Source: Geobacillus vulcani PSS1 (GTDB lineage Bacteria; Bacillota; Bacilli; Bacillales; Anoxybacillaceae). From it: a DNA stretch of 64,000 nucleotides. The DNA lies in NCBI RefSeq assembly GCF_000733845.1, contig NZ_JPOI01000001.1, positions 2,605,001 to 2,669,000 on the forward strand, read 5' to 3'. A program made the position numbers and the translations under genes. The notes beneath the pieces are model-generated. The model saw only the letters and a program-made list of their open reading frames with translations. It ran no database searches and was not told where the DNA came from. Every line of letters starts with the position of its first letter. Position 1 is the stretch's first letter. Shown in pieces: positions 41,650 to 49,715 of the stretch.

Positions 41650-42708
41650 ATGATGAATGTTTCAATCCCACCGATCCGCTGCGAAATGGTTGAACAAGCG
41701 CGTGCCTATATTGATCAATTGACCAAACCACCCGGCAGCCTTGGCCGGCTTGAAGAAGTGGCGGCTGAGCTCGCTGGCATGACCGGGGAGCTTCTCCCGC
41801 GCGTCACTCCGCCCGGAGTGCTTGTGTTTGCGGCCGATCATGGCGTCACCGAAGAAGGGGTGTCTGCCTATCCGGCCGAAGTGACGGCACAAATGGTGCA
41901 CAATTTCGCGAATGGCGGAGCGGCGATCAACGCCTTCAGCCGGCAAATCGGCGCGTTGCTTCAGGTGATCGATGTCGGTGTCGCCGCACCGATCGCTGAT
42001 GAACGCATTATTCAGAAAAAGGTGCGCCCAGGAACAAACAATTTCGCCAAAATGGAAGCGATGACGACGTCCGAGGCTGAACAGGCGCTTTCCGTCGGTT
42101 ATGAACAGGCGGCGTCCATCATTGAACAAGGCGCCCGCACGCTCATTGTCGGCGAGATGGGCATCGGCAATACAACCGCCGCGAGCGCCTTATTGGCTGC
42201 GTTGACCGATGAGCCGCTTGAGCGCATCGTTGGCAAAGGAAGCGGGATTCGGGAAGAGAGATTGGCTCATAAACGGGACGTCATCCGTCGAGCGCTTTTG
42301 CTTCATCGACCGGATCCGGCGAAGCCGCTTGAATGGCTCGCGAAAATTGGCGGGCTGGAGATCGCGGCGATGGCCGGAGCGATGTTGGCCGCGGCTGAGC
42401 GGCGCATTCCGATCTTGCTTGATGGCTTTATTTGCACGGTGGCTGCCCTTGTGGCCCGCCAATTTGCCCCCAACGTCGCAGAGTATATGATCGCTGGCCA
42501 TCGTTCGCAAGAGCCGGGCCACAGCATTGCCCTTCGTTTGCTTGGGAAAGAGCCGCTGTTGGATTTGCACATGCGCCTTGGCGAAGGAAGCGGAGCCACT
42601 GTGGCGTTTCCACTCTTAGTGTCGGCAACAGCGATGATGAATGAGATGGCGACGTTTGCGTCCGCAGGCATTTCGACGGTTGAGGAGAAAGGGGAGAGAC
42701 AAGCATGA
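41650..42708 (+). CDS. cobT: Nicotinate-nucleotide:dimethylbenzimidazole phosphoribosyltransferase
   Basis: Makes alpha-ribazole phosphate, the lower-ligand precursor of B12, from DMB and nicotinate mononucleotide. It has 352 residues starting MMNVSIPPI. Signatures are QLTKPPGSLGRLE (about 25-37), VFAADHGVTEEGVSAYP, VGEMGIGNTTAASALLAAL, and the C-terminal LGEGSGATVAFPL with the catalytic Glu. The ATG pair at 41650/41653 agrees with the family N-terminus. The nearest ribosome site is 39 bases away and reached only across a hairpin. The stop overlaps the cobA ATG. Confidence 0.93.
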   Translation: MMNVSIPPIRCEMVEQARAYIDQLTKPPGSLGRLEEVAAELAGMTGELLPRVTPPGVLVFAADHGVTEEGVSAYPAEVTAQMVHNFANGGAAINAFSRQIGALLQVIDVGVAAPIADERIIQKKVRPGTNNFAKMEAMTTSEAEQALSVGYEQAASIIEQGARTLIVGEMGIGNTTAASALLAALTDEPLERIVGKGSGIREERLAHKRDVIRRALLLHRPDPAKPLEWLAKIGGLEIAAMAGAMLAAAERRIPILLDGFICTVAALVARQFAPNVAEYMIAGHRSQEPGHSIALRLLGKEPLLDLHMRLGEGSGATVAFPLLVSATAMMNEMATFASAGISTVEEKGERQA

Positions 42709-43475
42709 CCGTCGGCAAAGTGTATTTAGTCGGCGCTGGACCGGGGGATGAAAAGCTCATCACGGTTTACGGCCGCGAATGCCTGGAACGGGCGGATGTC
42801 GTCGTTTACGACCGGCTCATCAACCGGAAGCTGCTGCGCTATGCGAAGCCTGGCGCCGAGCTTCTTTACTGCGGCAAAGAGCCGGGAAAACATGACACGG
42901 TTCAAGAACAAATTCATGAGTTGCTCGTTCAGCATGCGCAACAAGGAAAGACGGTCGTCCGTTTAAAAGGCGGCGATCCGTGCGTCTTTGGCCGCGTTGG
43001 TGAAGAGGCGGAAGTGTTGGCGAAAGCCGAGATTCCGTTTGAAATCGTTCCAGGGGTGACATCCGGCATCGCTGTGCCGGCGTACGCCGGCATTCCGGTC
43101 ACCCACCGTGATTACGCCGCCTCGGTGGCGATGGTCAGCGGACATCGGAGCGAGCGGATTGACTGGGAGGCGCTCGCCCGCGGATGCGATACGATCGTCA
43201 TGTACATGGGGGCGGCCAACTTGCCGGATATTTGCGGCCGACTGATGGCGGCCGGAAAGCCGGCGAATACGCCGGCGGCCATCATCGAATGGGGGACGAC
43301 GGAGCGGCAGCGCACCGTGGCGGCACCGCTTTCGACGCTGCCAGACGAGGCGAAAAAAGCGGGCATTTCCCATCCGGCCATCATCATTATCGGCGATGTT
43401 GTTCGTCTGCGTGAGACGCTCCAATGGTTTCCGGAGCGGCAAGGGGGCATGGTCGATGCCGACGCCTCGTCGTAG
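42705..43475 (+). CDS. cobA: Uroporphyrinogen-III C-methyltransferase (SUMT)
   Basis: Methylates C-2 and C-7 of uroporphyrinogen III to give precorrin-2, the entry step to B12 and siroheme. It has 256 residues with VYLVGAGPGDEKLITVYG, VVVYDRLINRKLL, VRLKGGDPCVFGRVGEEAE, EIVPGVTSGIAVPAYAGIPVTHRD, and MYMGAANLP, a complete CobA/CysG-A signature set. It is a stand-alone SUMT with no siroheme synthase domain. ATG overlaps the cobT stop; btuR starts inside its 3' end. Confidence 0.94.
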   Translation: MTVGKVYLVGAGPGDEKLITVYGRECLERADVVVYDRLINRKLLRYAKPGAELLYCGKEPGKHDTVQEQIHELLVQHAQQGKTVVRLKGGDPCVFGRVGEEAEVLAKAEIPFEIVPGVTSGIAVPAYAGIPVTHRDYAASVAMVSGHRSERIDWEALARGCDTIVMYMGAANLPDICGRLMAAGKPANTPAAIIEWGTTERQRTVAAPLSTLPDEAKKAGISHPAIIIIGDVVRLRETLQWFPERQGGMVDADASS

Positions 43476-44001
43476 CGGGCGGGTCATCGTTTATACGGGC
43501 GACGGAAAAGGAAAAACGACAGCTGCTTTTGGCTTGGCGCTGCGCGCCATCGGCCGAGGAATGCAAGTCGCTGTGCTGCAGTTTATCAAGTCGCCCGAGC
43601 GTACGTATGGCGAGCAGTTGGCCTTGCAACGTCTTGGCGTCGACGTCCGTCAGCTCGGCGCCGGCTTCACATGGACGAAAACGCCGGAGGTGCACCGCGA
43701 AGCGTTGCAGCGCGCTTGGACGGTGGCGAAAGAATATGTCCATTCCGGCCGGTATGACGTCATCGTGTTGGATGAATTGAACAACGCCTTGGCGATTGAT
43801 CGGTTTCCGGTTGGTGATATCCTATCGGTCAACGATGTGCTGGAACTGATCCGCACGCGTCCGCCGGAGCTGCACCTTGTCATCACGGGCCGCGCGGCGC
43901 ACCCAGAGCTGATGGCGGCTGCCGATATCGTCACGGAAATGAAGCTAGTCAAGCATGACTATGAACAAGGAAGGACCGCGATGAAAGGGATTGAATTTTA
44001 G
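43456..44001 (+). CDS. btuR: Cob(I)yrinic acid a,c-diamide adenosyltransferase
   Basis: Transfers the 5'-deoxyadenosyl group from ATP to Co(I). It has 181 residues of the CobA/CobO/BtuR family: the P-loop-like VYTGDGKGKTTAAFGLALRAIGRG at the N-terminus, VLQFIKSPERTYGE, VIVLDELNNALAIDR, and VITGRAAHPEL. GCAAGGGGGCATGGTCG precedes the ATG at 43456, which lies 20 bases inside cobA. It is the last gene of the riboswitch operon and is followed by a strong terminator. Confidence 0.94.
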   Translation: MPTPRRSGRVIVYTGDGKGKTTAAFGLALRAIGRGMQVAVLQFIKSPERTYGEQLALQRLGVDVRQLGAGFTWTKTPEVHREALQRAWTVAKEYVHSGRYDVIVLDELNNALAIDRFPVGDILSVNDVLELIRTRPPELHLVITGRAAHPELMAAADIVTEMKLVKHDYEQGRTAMKGIEF

Positions 44002-44010
44002 AAGCAAAAA

Positions 44011-44037
44011 AGCGGCGAAAAAACGGCCGCTTTTTTT
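44011..44037. terminator. Terminator of the cobalamin operon
   Basis: AGCGGC/GCCGCT with a nine-base loop, preceded by AAAAA and followed by TTTTTTT; it also stops minus-strand transcripts from the small gene next door. Confidence 0.85.
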
Positions 44038-44042
44038 GCAGG

Positions 44043-44192
44043 TTAGGCATGTTCATCGGTTTTGTCATTTTGGATTTTGTTTTGTCGCCGCCCTTTGCTG
44101 TTGTCGCCGGAAACCGGGCCGTCGAGCAGCGCCATCGGATCCTGCGTCGGCGTGTTTTGATTCCGGCTTCCTTTATTTGGCCGCTTCGTCAC
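44043..44192 (-). CDS. 49-residue hydrophilic protein, possibly SspP-type small acid-soluble spore protein
   Basis: A short gene with an excellent ribosome site (AAAAGGAGGTGG) before a GTG at 44192. The product (TKRPNKGSRNQNTPTQDPMA... ending NKIQNDKTDEHA) is rich in Asn, Gln, Lys, Arg and Asp and has no hydrophobic core. Composition, length and a PVSG-x3-KGRRQNK stretch recall the SspP/CotL spore protein family as I remember it. It ends at the cobalamin-operon terminator. A possible forespore-type promoter lies just upstream. Sporulation expression is inferred. Confidence 0.55.
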   Translation of the reverse strand: MTKRPNKGSRNQNTPTQDPMALLDGPVSGDNSKGRRQNKIQNDKTDEHA

Positions 44193-44229
44193 GATTCCCA
44201 CCTCCTTTTAGGCGCTATCACTCCATCAT

Positions 44230-44258
44230 TAGTATAGGCTGTTCACATATTTTTATCA
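44230..44258 (-). promoter_or_regulatory. Possible sigma-G-like promoter of the SspP-like gene
   Basis: On the minus strand, TGATAA and TATACTA are separated by 16 bases and lie about 38 bases before the GTG start. They partly match the forespore sigma-G consensus. Confidence 0.3.
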
Positions 44259-44287
44259 TAAGTGGGAGAGCGTTCAAGCGAATTCGG

Positions 44288-44335
44288 CAAAAAAAAAACG
44301 GGGAGTGCTTTTACGGCGTCCTCCCACGTGCAAGC
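44288..44335 (-). terminator. Terminator of the YjcZ-like gene
   Basis: On the minus strand, GGGAG...CTCCC is followed by CCG and then ten T. Confidence 0.55.
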
Positions 44336-44375
44336 CGGCCGGATGCTGGCAAACACGGCGGCCAAGGCGAACAGG

Positions 44376-44471
44376 CTAGTAAGCGTAACCGCCGAAAGCG
44401 GAACCGACAATAATCAACAAAATAAACAAGACGACGATCAAAGCAAATCCGTTGCCATGCCAAGCGCCCAT
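44376..44471 (-). CDS. YjcZ-family sporulation membrane peptide
   Basis: A 31-residue peptide (MGAWHGNGFALIVVLFILLI, then a GGYAY-type end) with one membrane helix and the Gly-Gly-Tyr-x-Tyr C-terminus of YjcZ-family sporulation proteins. GGGAGGTGAATCGGG is the ribosome site. A sigma-K-type promoter (AACC-N16-CATATCATA) sits upstream, which suggests late mother-cell expression. The molecular role of this family is unknown. Confidence 0.75.
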   Translation of the reverse strand: MGAWHGNGFALIVVLFILLIIVGSAFGGYAY

Positions 44472-44500
44472 CCCGATTCACCTCCCAATCAAGCCTACAA

Positions 44501-44529
44501 TATGATATGCAGCGCCGGCGCGAATGGTT
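44501..44529 (-). promoter_or_regulatory. Probable sigma-K promoter of the YjcZ-like gene
   Basis: On the minus strand, AACC, 16 bases, then CATATCATA match the sigma-K pattern (AC in -35, CATAnnnTA in -10). The -10 is 30 bases before the ATG. Confidence 0.5.
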
Positions 44530-44560
44530 GGGGAATTTGTCGATGGGCGACAAAAATAAG

Positions 44561-44595
44561 AAAAGCGCCTTGCTAGAACAGCGAAGGCGTTTTTC
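44561..44595. terminator. Terminator downstream of metA
   Basis: CGCCTT/AAGGCG plus a G-T pair, flanked by AAAA and TTTTT, so usable from both directions; it lies 80 bases after the metA stop. Confidence 0.6.
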
Positions 44596-44674
44596 TGCTG
44601 ACATTTCCTTTATTCCGCAAGACAGCATCATCGACCGGTTTGTCAAGCGGGACGTTTTTCAGCTGACATGTTCC

Positions 44675-45583
44675 TTATTCCCACTCGTAAGGCGTCTCTT
44701 GATAGACGTAATAGTTCAGCCAGTTGATGAACAGCAAATTGGCGTGCGAACGCCATGTATTGAGCGGCATCTGGCTCGGGTCGTCGTTTGGAAAATACGA
44801 TTCCGGCGGTTGGATGGGCAGCCCTTTCGCCAAATCACGTTCATACTCCTCTTTCAGTGTCGTGGCGTCATATTCCGGATGGCCGGTCAAGAAAATTTGC
44901 CGCCCGTCGTTCGAGGCGACGAGGCAAACGCCTGCTTTTTCAGCCATCGATAAAATCGTCAGCTCCGGCACCTTTTCAATGTCTTCGCGCTTGACATCCG
45001 TATGGCGCGAATGCGGCATGCGGAACACGTCATCGAAGCCGCGCAACAGTTTGACATTTTTCACTTCCACCGTATGGTTGAACACGCCGAAACATTTTTC
45101 CGGCAACGGATATTTCGGAATCCCGTAATGGTAATATAAGCCGGCTTGCGCACCCCAACAAATATGTAAGGTCGAGGTGACGTTGTTTGTCGTCCATTCC
45201 ATAATCTCCGTCAACTCGTCCCAATACGTGACTTCTTCAAACGGCAATTGCTCGACCGGCGCTCCGGTGATGATCATCCCGTCGAACTTTCGATGGCGAA
45301 TGTGCGGGAAAATCGTGTAAAATTGCTCTAAATGGTGTTTGCTTGTCGTTTTCGGCTCATGGGTCGCCGGGCGCAAAAAGGTGACGTTCACTTGCAGCGG
45401 CGAGTTGCCGAGCAGCCGCAGCAGCTGCGTCTCTGCTTTTTCTTTTTCGGGCATCAAGTTTAAAATGACGATGTTGAGTGGACGGATGTCTTGCGAGTAA
45501 GCCCGTTCTTCGTCCATGACGAAAATGTTTTCCTGTTCGAGTATTTCCTTCGCCGGCAAGTCTTTTGGAATGTTGATTGGCAA
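44675..45583 (-). CDS. metA: Homoserine O-acyltransferase MetA
   Basis: Acylates homoserine, the first committed step of methionine synthesis. Bacillus MetA proteins generally use acetyl-CoA despite the succinyltransferase family name. It has 302 residues. The catalytic Cys is in [15 protein letters not shown], with His in FLTGHPEYD and Glu in the same motif. The start is TTG at 45583 with GGAGGGGACACC; N-terminus [15 protein letters not shown] matches the family. No S-box or T-box leader is visible in the short upstream region. bsaA and ypgR, its usual neighbours in B. subtilis, lie just beyond the divergent gene. Confidence 0.93.
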   Translation of the reverse strand: MPINIPKDLPAKEILEQENIFVMDEERAYSQDIRPLNIVILNLMPEKEKAETQLLRLLGNSPLQVNVTFLRPATHEPKTTSKHHLEQFYTIFPHIRHRKFDGMIITGAPVEQLPFEEVTYWDELTEIMEWTTNNVTSTLHICWGAQAGLYYHYGIPKYPLPEKCFGVFNHTVEVKNVKLLRGFDDVFRMPHSRHTDVKREDIEKVPELTILSMAEKAGVCLVASNDGRQIFLTGHPEYDATTLKEEYERDLAKGLPIQPPESYFPNDDPSQMPLNTWRSHANLLFINWLNYYVYQETPYEWE

Positions 45584-45702
45584 TGGTGTCCCCTCCGTTT
45601 CTGTCTCGTTACTAAATACCTTAATTATAAAAACTTTGCCAACATTCTTCAATTGCTTTTTTTGACTTGAAACCGCTCGTGAACAAAAAGGGGGAATCGC
45701 GA

Positions 45703-46218
45703 TTGGATCCGACGGCGTTTGATAATTTAAAGACGGTGCTGGAAGGTGCTGTGTATGACGCGGACTTGCAAGGGCGCATCGCCGTGGTCGATCGCCGCGA
45801 CCTTGTCGATTTGGCTCGTTTGTTGCGGGAGTACGCCATTTCATTTCGGCTCAATGATGCGCCGGATCCGTTCGTCGTCTGCACTGCGCGGCTTTCGCTT
45901 GATTTTGCTGAGCTGGCCAACGAGCGGCTCTATTGCGGCCAAGCCGGCTGCCGACTCGCTCTTCTGTTTACCCTTCCGGTTCGCCGTTCGTCCGTTTGTA
46001 CGTTCATTGAAGGAACACTGCGGACGATTTGGGGCCAGGAGCGAATCATCCGACAAACGCTCCGCTTTCCATTTCCGCATGAACGCGGTCCGTATGAAAA
46101 TGAAGCCGTGGTCGAGTTTGCCCGCCTCATTTATGAGGACAATGCTACTGATTTGCCGGCGATGGTGCCGTATATGATTTCGTCGCTCGAGCAGCTACAA
46201 TCGTTTGTTGGACAGTAG
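45703..46218 (+). CDS. Conserved-looking protein of unknown function
   Basis: A 171-residue soluble protein that I cannot assign. It starts at TTG with AAAGGGGGAATCGCGA upstream (an earlier TTG at 45667 has no ribosome site). The N-terminal half is helical ([23 protein letters not shown]), and the centre has a Cys-containing segment ([11 protein letters not shown]). It lies divergent from metA and 60 bases before bsaA, so it may share a transcript with the peroxidase. There are no membrane or signal segments. Confidence 0.65.
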   Translation: MDPTAFDNLKTVLEGAVYDADLQGRIAVVDRRDLVDLARLLREYAISFRLNDAPDPFVVCTARLSLDFAELANERLYCGQAGCRLALLFTLPVRRSSVCTFIEGTLRTIWGQERIIRQTLRFPFPHERGPYENEAVVEFARLIYEDNATDLPAMVPYMISSLEQLQSFVGQ

Positions 46219-46278
46219 CGATGCAAAAAGTGGAAACAAACGATGAAATCCGCTATGATGGGAATGAGGTGAAAAATC

Positions 46279-46770
46279 ATGAGTGTATATCAATTTAGCG
46301 CCAAAACGATTCGTGGTGAGGAACAACCGCTTTCCGTCTATCAAGGCAAGGTGCTGTTGATTGTCAACACGGTGAGCCGTTGCGGTTTTACGCCGCAGTA
46401 TAAAGAACTGCAAGAGCTGTATAACGACTATCGCGATCGCGGGTTTGTGGTGCTCGGCTTTCCGTGCAACCAGTTTGGCGGCCAAGAGCCGGGGACGGAA
46501 GAGGAAATTGAGCAATTTTGCCAGCTCAATTATGGCGTGACGTTCCCGTTGTTTGCGAAAGTGGATGTGAATGGCGATCACGCCCACCCGCTGTTTCAAT
46601 ATTTGAAAGAGCAAGCACCGGGGGCATTGGGAACAAAAGCGATCAAATGGAACTTTACGAAGTTTTTGGTCGACCGCAACGGCAAGGTTGTCGCTCGTTT
46701 CGCCCCGCAAACGAAGCCGCACGAGTTGAGAAAGGAAATTGAAAAGCTGCTGTCAAACAAGGAGGGGTAA
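46279..46770 (+). CDS. bsaA: Glutathione peroxidase-family thiol peroxidase
   Basis: A 163-residue GPx-family peroxidase like B. subtilis BsaA. The peroxidatic Cys35 is in [13 protein letters not shown]; Gln in [12 protein letters not shown] (with a possible resolving Cys) and Trp in [10 protein letters not shown] complete the active site. Bacilli have no glutathione, so bacillithiol or thioredoxin is the likely reductant. Ribosome site ATGAGGTG lies before ATG. ypgR begins 4 bases after the stop, so the two form an operon. Confidence 0.92.
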   Translation: MSVYQFSAKTIRGEEQPLSVYQGKVLLIVNTVSRCGFTPQYKELQELYNDYRDRGFVVLGFPCNQFGGQEPGTEEEIEQFCQLNYGVTFPLFAKVDVNGDHAHPLFQYLKEQAPGALGTKAIKWNFTKFLVDRNGKVVARFAPQTKPHELRKEIEKLLSNKEG

Positions 46771-46773
46771 CGC

Positions 46774-47919
46774 TTGCGCATTCAAGCGATTGAACCGACG
46801 CCAAGCCCGAACACGATGAAAATCTTGCTTGATGAAGAGTTGCCACCCGGCATGCGCCATAACTATAAATCGGACAACATCAGTGAAGCGCCGCCGCTTA
46901 TTCAAGCATTGCTGCGCATTGACGGGGTGAAAAGCATCTACCATGTCGCCGACTTTTTGGCGATTGAGCGCCATCCGAAATACGACTGGCGCGACATTTT
47001 GGCGAACGTGCGCGAAGTGTTCGGTGAGGAAGCGGATGACGGCACCGAGGCAAAGCCGAAAGGAAACGAACACTTCGGCGAAGTGAAAGTGTTCGTGCAA
47101 ATGTTGTATGGCCTGCCGATGCAAGTGAAGCTTGTCGACGGGGAGCGCGAACACCGCATCGGGCTGCCGAAACCGTTTATGGACGCGGTCATTGAGGCGC
47201 AAAAATACGCGGGAAATGTCGTGCTTGAGCGAAAATGGGTCGAAAAAGGAGTGCGCTACGGCACGTTTGAGGAAATCGGCCGCGAAATCGTCGATGAGCT
47301 GTCGGCCGCCTATCCGCCCGAGCGGCTCGAGCGGATCGTCAACATGTTCCGCCGCGGCGAGCAGGAAAAAACGGTGCAAAAGCGTCCAAGCCTCAAAGTG
47401 ACGAGCGAGATGCTCGATGACCCGGACTGGCGCAAACGGTATGCCGCGCTCGAACAGATGGCTGAGCCGACCGAGGACGATATCCCGGTGTTGGCGAAGG
47501 CGCTTAAGGATGAAAAAATGGCCATCCGTCGTCTGGCAACAGCATATCTTGGCATGATCGGCGGAAAAAAGGTGCTTCCGTATTTGTATGAAGCGTTAAA
47601 AGATCCGGCCGTTGCGGTCCGCCGCACCGCCGGCGACTGTTTGTCCGACATCGGCGATCCGGAGGCCATTCCGGCCATGATCGAAGCGCTAAAGGACGAA
47701 AGCAAGCTCGTCCGTTGGCGCGCGGCCATGTTTTTGTACGAGGTTGGCGACAAATCGGCGCTCGCGGCGTTAAAAGCGGCGGAAAACGATCCGGAGTTTG
47801 AAGTGAGCTTGCAAGTGAAAATGGCCATTGAACGGATCGAAGGAGGCGAAGAAGCGAAAGGCTCCATCTGGAAGCAAATGACGGAGAGCCGGAAGAAAGG
47901 AAACGAAACGGAACAGTAA
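46774..47919 (+). CDS. ypgR: YpgR-like Nfu-N domain and HEAT-repeat protein
   Basis: A 381-residue protein in three parts: an N-terminal Nfu/NifU N-type domain (IEPTPSPNTMKILLDEELPPG, about 5-90), a middle region, and C-terminal HEAT/PBS-lyase repeats (about 225-360, with repeated DxxxxVRRxAAxxLxxIGD patterns). This matches B. subtilis YpgR, a virulence factor-named family of unknown biochemical role. Iron-sulfur cluster handling is a reasonable guess from the Nfu-N domain, but the cluster-binding C-terminal Nfu domain with CxxC is absent. TTG start with GGAGGGG; operon with bsaA; perfect terminator after it. Confidence 0.85.
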   Translation: MRIQAIEPTPSPNTMKILLDEELPPGMRHNYKSDNISEAPPLIQALLRIDGVKSIYHVADFLAIERHPKYDWRDILANVREVFGEEADDGTEAKPKGNEHFGEVKVFVQMLYGLPMQVKLVDGEREHRIGLPKPFMDAVIEAQKYAGNVVLERKWVEKGVRYGTFEEIGREIVDELSAAYPPERLERIVNMFRRGEQEKTVQKRPSLKVTSEMLDDPDWRKRYAALEQMAEPTEDDIPVLAKALKDEKMAIRRLATAYLGMIGGKKVLPYLYEALKDPAVAVRRTAGDCLSDIGDPEAIPAMIEALKDESKLVRWRAAMFLYEVGDKSALAALKAAENDPEFEVSLQVKMAIERIEGGEEAKGSIWKQMTESRKKGNETEQ

Positions 47920-47920
47920 A

Positions 47921-47951
47921 ACAGGCGCGCCCATCGGTGCGCCTGTTTTTA
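47921..47951 (+). terminator. Terminator after ypgR
   Basis: ACAGGCGC/GCGCCTGT with a ten-base loop, followed by TTTTT. Confidence 0.88.
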
Positions 47952-48071
47952 TGATCGAAAGGGGTGCCGATTATTCTTCAATTTCATTACTATTAAAATG
48001 GGATTTTAAATTTTTTCGCTTCTCCAGCTGCGGATTTGTTTCTTAGAAAAGAGTGTTTTCAACAATGGTGA

Positions 48072-48097
48072 AGCCTTGGAGAGAGCTCCAAGGCTTG
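48072..48097. other. Perfect 11-bp hairpin beyond the Nudix gene
   Basis: AAGCCTTGGAG-AGAG-CTCCAAGGCTT is a perfect stem 5 bases past the Nudix stop, but no T-run follows on either strand. It may block 3' exonucleases rather than end transcription. Confidence 0.45.
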
Positions 48098-48102
48098 GCT
48101 CG

Positions 48103-48549
48103 TCATTCCCTGAAATATTGTTCGATAAAATCTTTAACAAGAGGAGAGAGTTCGTTTGGCAATGCATGAAGAGGGAAAAATTTTACCTCAAGCGATTCTT
48201 CCCCGTCTTCTTTCAGTTCTCCACCGCGGATATCACGGGTGAGATAAACAACAGTGACTGGGTAATATTGATCTCCATTAGGCAGCCGAACAAAATATTT
48301 TTTTCCAGAAAACACATCGACTAGTTCCAGTTTGCCGATTTCCAGCCCTGTTTCTTCCCACACTTCCCGCCGGGCTGCTTCTTCTGCGGACTCCCCCAAC
48401 TCCAACAAACCGCCGGGCAGTCCCCATAAGCCGTCGCGGCGTTTCTGCAATAAAATCCGTCCGCATTCATCGGTGACAGCGACCCCGGCTCCCGCCAAGA
48501 TGATCGGCCGGGTTCCAATGATTTTTCGCAGTTCTTCAATGTATCCCAT
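48103..48549 (-). CDS. Nudix hydrolase
   Basis: A 148-residue Nudix pyrophosphatase. The Nudix box, ending REVWEETGLEI (GLLELGESAEEAA upstream, about 49-71), has all the metal-binding Glu. The N-terminus MGYIEELRKIIGTRPI is typical of the B. subtilis YtkD/MutT-like group acting on free nucleotides or related compounds. The ATG at 48549 has AAAGGAGCG 7 bases upstream; a GTG at 48555 would be too close. It is monocistronic. Confidence 0.9.
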   Translation of the reverse strand: MGYIEELRKIIGTRPIILAGAGVAVTDECGRILLQKRRDGLWGLPGGLLELGESAEEAARREVWEETGLEIGKLELVDVFSGKKYFVRLPNGDQYYPVTVVYLTRDIRGGELKEDGEESLEVKFFPLHALPNELSPLVKDFIEQYFRE

Positions 48550-48799
48550 GTGCACGCTCCTTTCATGGCCATCGATGGCTTAGTATATGTTTGGTCGCTG
48601 ACAATGGCCGCGGCGGTTGATAGAAAGCGAAACGAAATCGCTCGTTTGATGGCGGCCAAACGGGTGTGTTTAGCCCCGTTTGTTCTGAATGATGCCGTTT
48701 AGAGACATGCGGCAGTGGACGGTTCTCTTCATTGATTTTTCAAACGAAAATATAGTATGCTGATAGCGCAGCGATGATGAATGTGGAGGGATGAGGGCA

Positions 48800-49237
48800 A
48801 TGTCAATGGCTTACGAAGACTATATGCGCCAGCTTGTGCAGCCGATGCGCGATGAACTTGTCCGCGCCGGTTTCCGCGAATTGCGCACAAGCGAAGAAGT
48901 CGAGCAGTTTATGGAACAAGTGGAAGGAACGACGTTTGTCTTTGTCAACTCGGTGTGCGGCTGCGCCGCTGGATTGGCGCGCCCGGCGGCGACGCAGGCG
49001 GTGCTGCGGAGCGAGAAAAAGCCGGATCATTTGGTGACGGTGTTCGCCGGCCAAGATAAAGAGGCGACGGCGAAAATGCGCGAGTACTTTGTCGGTTATC
49101 CGCCGTCTTCGCCGTCGATGGCGCTCTTAAAGGGGAAAGAAGTTGTTCACTTCATTCCGCGCGAAGACATCGAGTTTCACTCGATGGAGGACGTGATGGA
49201 AAATATTTTGGCTGCGTTTGACCAATATTGCGGCTGA
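48800..49237 (+). CDS. brxA: Bacilliredoxin BrxA/BrxB (YphP type)
   Basis: Removes bacillithiol from oxidised proteins. It has 145 residues with the conserved Cys53-Gly-Cys55 motif in NSVCGCAAGLARPAATQA and VTVFAGQDKEATAKMREYF, essentially the YphP/YqiW family sequence. The ATG at 48800 matches the family start (MSMAYEDYMRQ) and has GGAGGG about 11 bases upstream; the ATG at 48791 is too close to it. Fits with bsaA nearby as another thiol-stress gene, though not in one operon. Confidence 0.95.
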   Translation: MSMAYEDYMRQLVQPMRDELVRAGFRELRTSEEVEQFMEQVEGTTFVFVNSVCGCAAGLARPAATQAVLRSEKKPDHLVTVFAGQDKEATAKMREYFVGYPPSSPSMALLKGKEVVHFIPREDIEFHSMEDVMENILAAFDQYCG

Positions 49238-49335
49238 TGCGGTGCGAGTGAGGAGCGAACGGCGCGGCGTTGATTCGCTTTCGTTCCGCATACAGTAGCG
49301 CGCCGGCGGGAACGATAAAGACGGAGGTGATCGGC

Positions 49336-49467
49336 GTGCCGAAGCGGAAAAAAGACCGTTCGAAAACGGGCGTCAGCGCCCCGGATGTCAGAGGACAAGG
49401 CACGACGCAAACGGAAACAGGCGCTTATGAGCTTGACTCCGCCCGCAAAAAAACGAAAGTGGACTAA
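49336..49467 (+). CDS. 43-residue basic hydrophilic protein
   Basis: A small protein starting at GTG with a perfect GGAGGTGATC site. The product (PKRKKDRSKTGVSAPDVRGQ, then GTTQTETGAYELDSARKKTKVD) is charged, lacks hydrophobic segments and ends in a terminator. Composition recalls small acid-soluble spore proteins, but I cannot place it in a family. A CATACAGTA (sigma-E/K-like -10) lies about 48 bases upstream without a clear -35. Confidence 0.6.
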   Translation: MPKRKKDRSKTGVSAPDVRGQGTTQTETGAYELDSARKKTKVD

Positions 49468-49498
49468 AAAAGGAGCTCCCGATGTGGAGCCCCTTTTT
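49468..49498. terminator. Bidirectional terminator between two small genes
   Basis: AAAGGAGCTCC...GGAGCCCCTTT has one mismatch, with A and T runs on both sides, serving the 43-residue gene (+) and the short ORF ending at 49510 (-). Confidence 0.75.
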
Positions 49499-49509
49499 CT
49501 TTGCCCCTG

Positions 49510-49584
49510 TTAGGCATTGGCGATGCAGCTGTAAATGAAATACAACAACGTAATGAGACTGGCCGCAAAAAAGACTGTGTTCAC
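49510..49584 (-). CDS. 24-residue single-helix membrane peptide
   Basis: A GTG-started frame whose product, (M)NTVFFAASLITLLYFIYSC..., is nearly all one membrane helix, ending IANA. AAGGCGGG lies about 10 bases upstream, and GGAG is almost adjacent to the GTG. A terminator working in this direction lies directly after the stop, which favours a real transcript. No family recognised. Confidence 0.4.
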   Translation of the reverse strand: MNTVFFAASLITLLYFIYSCIANA

Positions 49585-49715
49585 GCTCCGTTTTCCCGCC
49601 TTTCTGTCTATATTTTCCCCGATAACATATGATACACTATTCATATAACATAGTATATACCAACAAAAGCAAAAAGAAAATGCAGTTTTTGTCTTGTCAA
49701 GGGAGAGAAGATGAA

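Noticed and set aside
45584..45700. SAM (S-box) riboswitch for metA
   Set aside because: The space to the divergent gene is too short and lacks the S-box core motifs.
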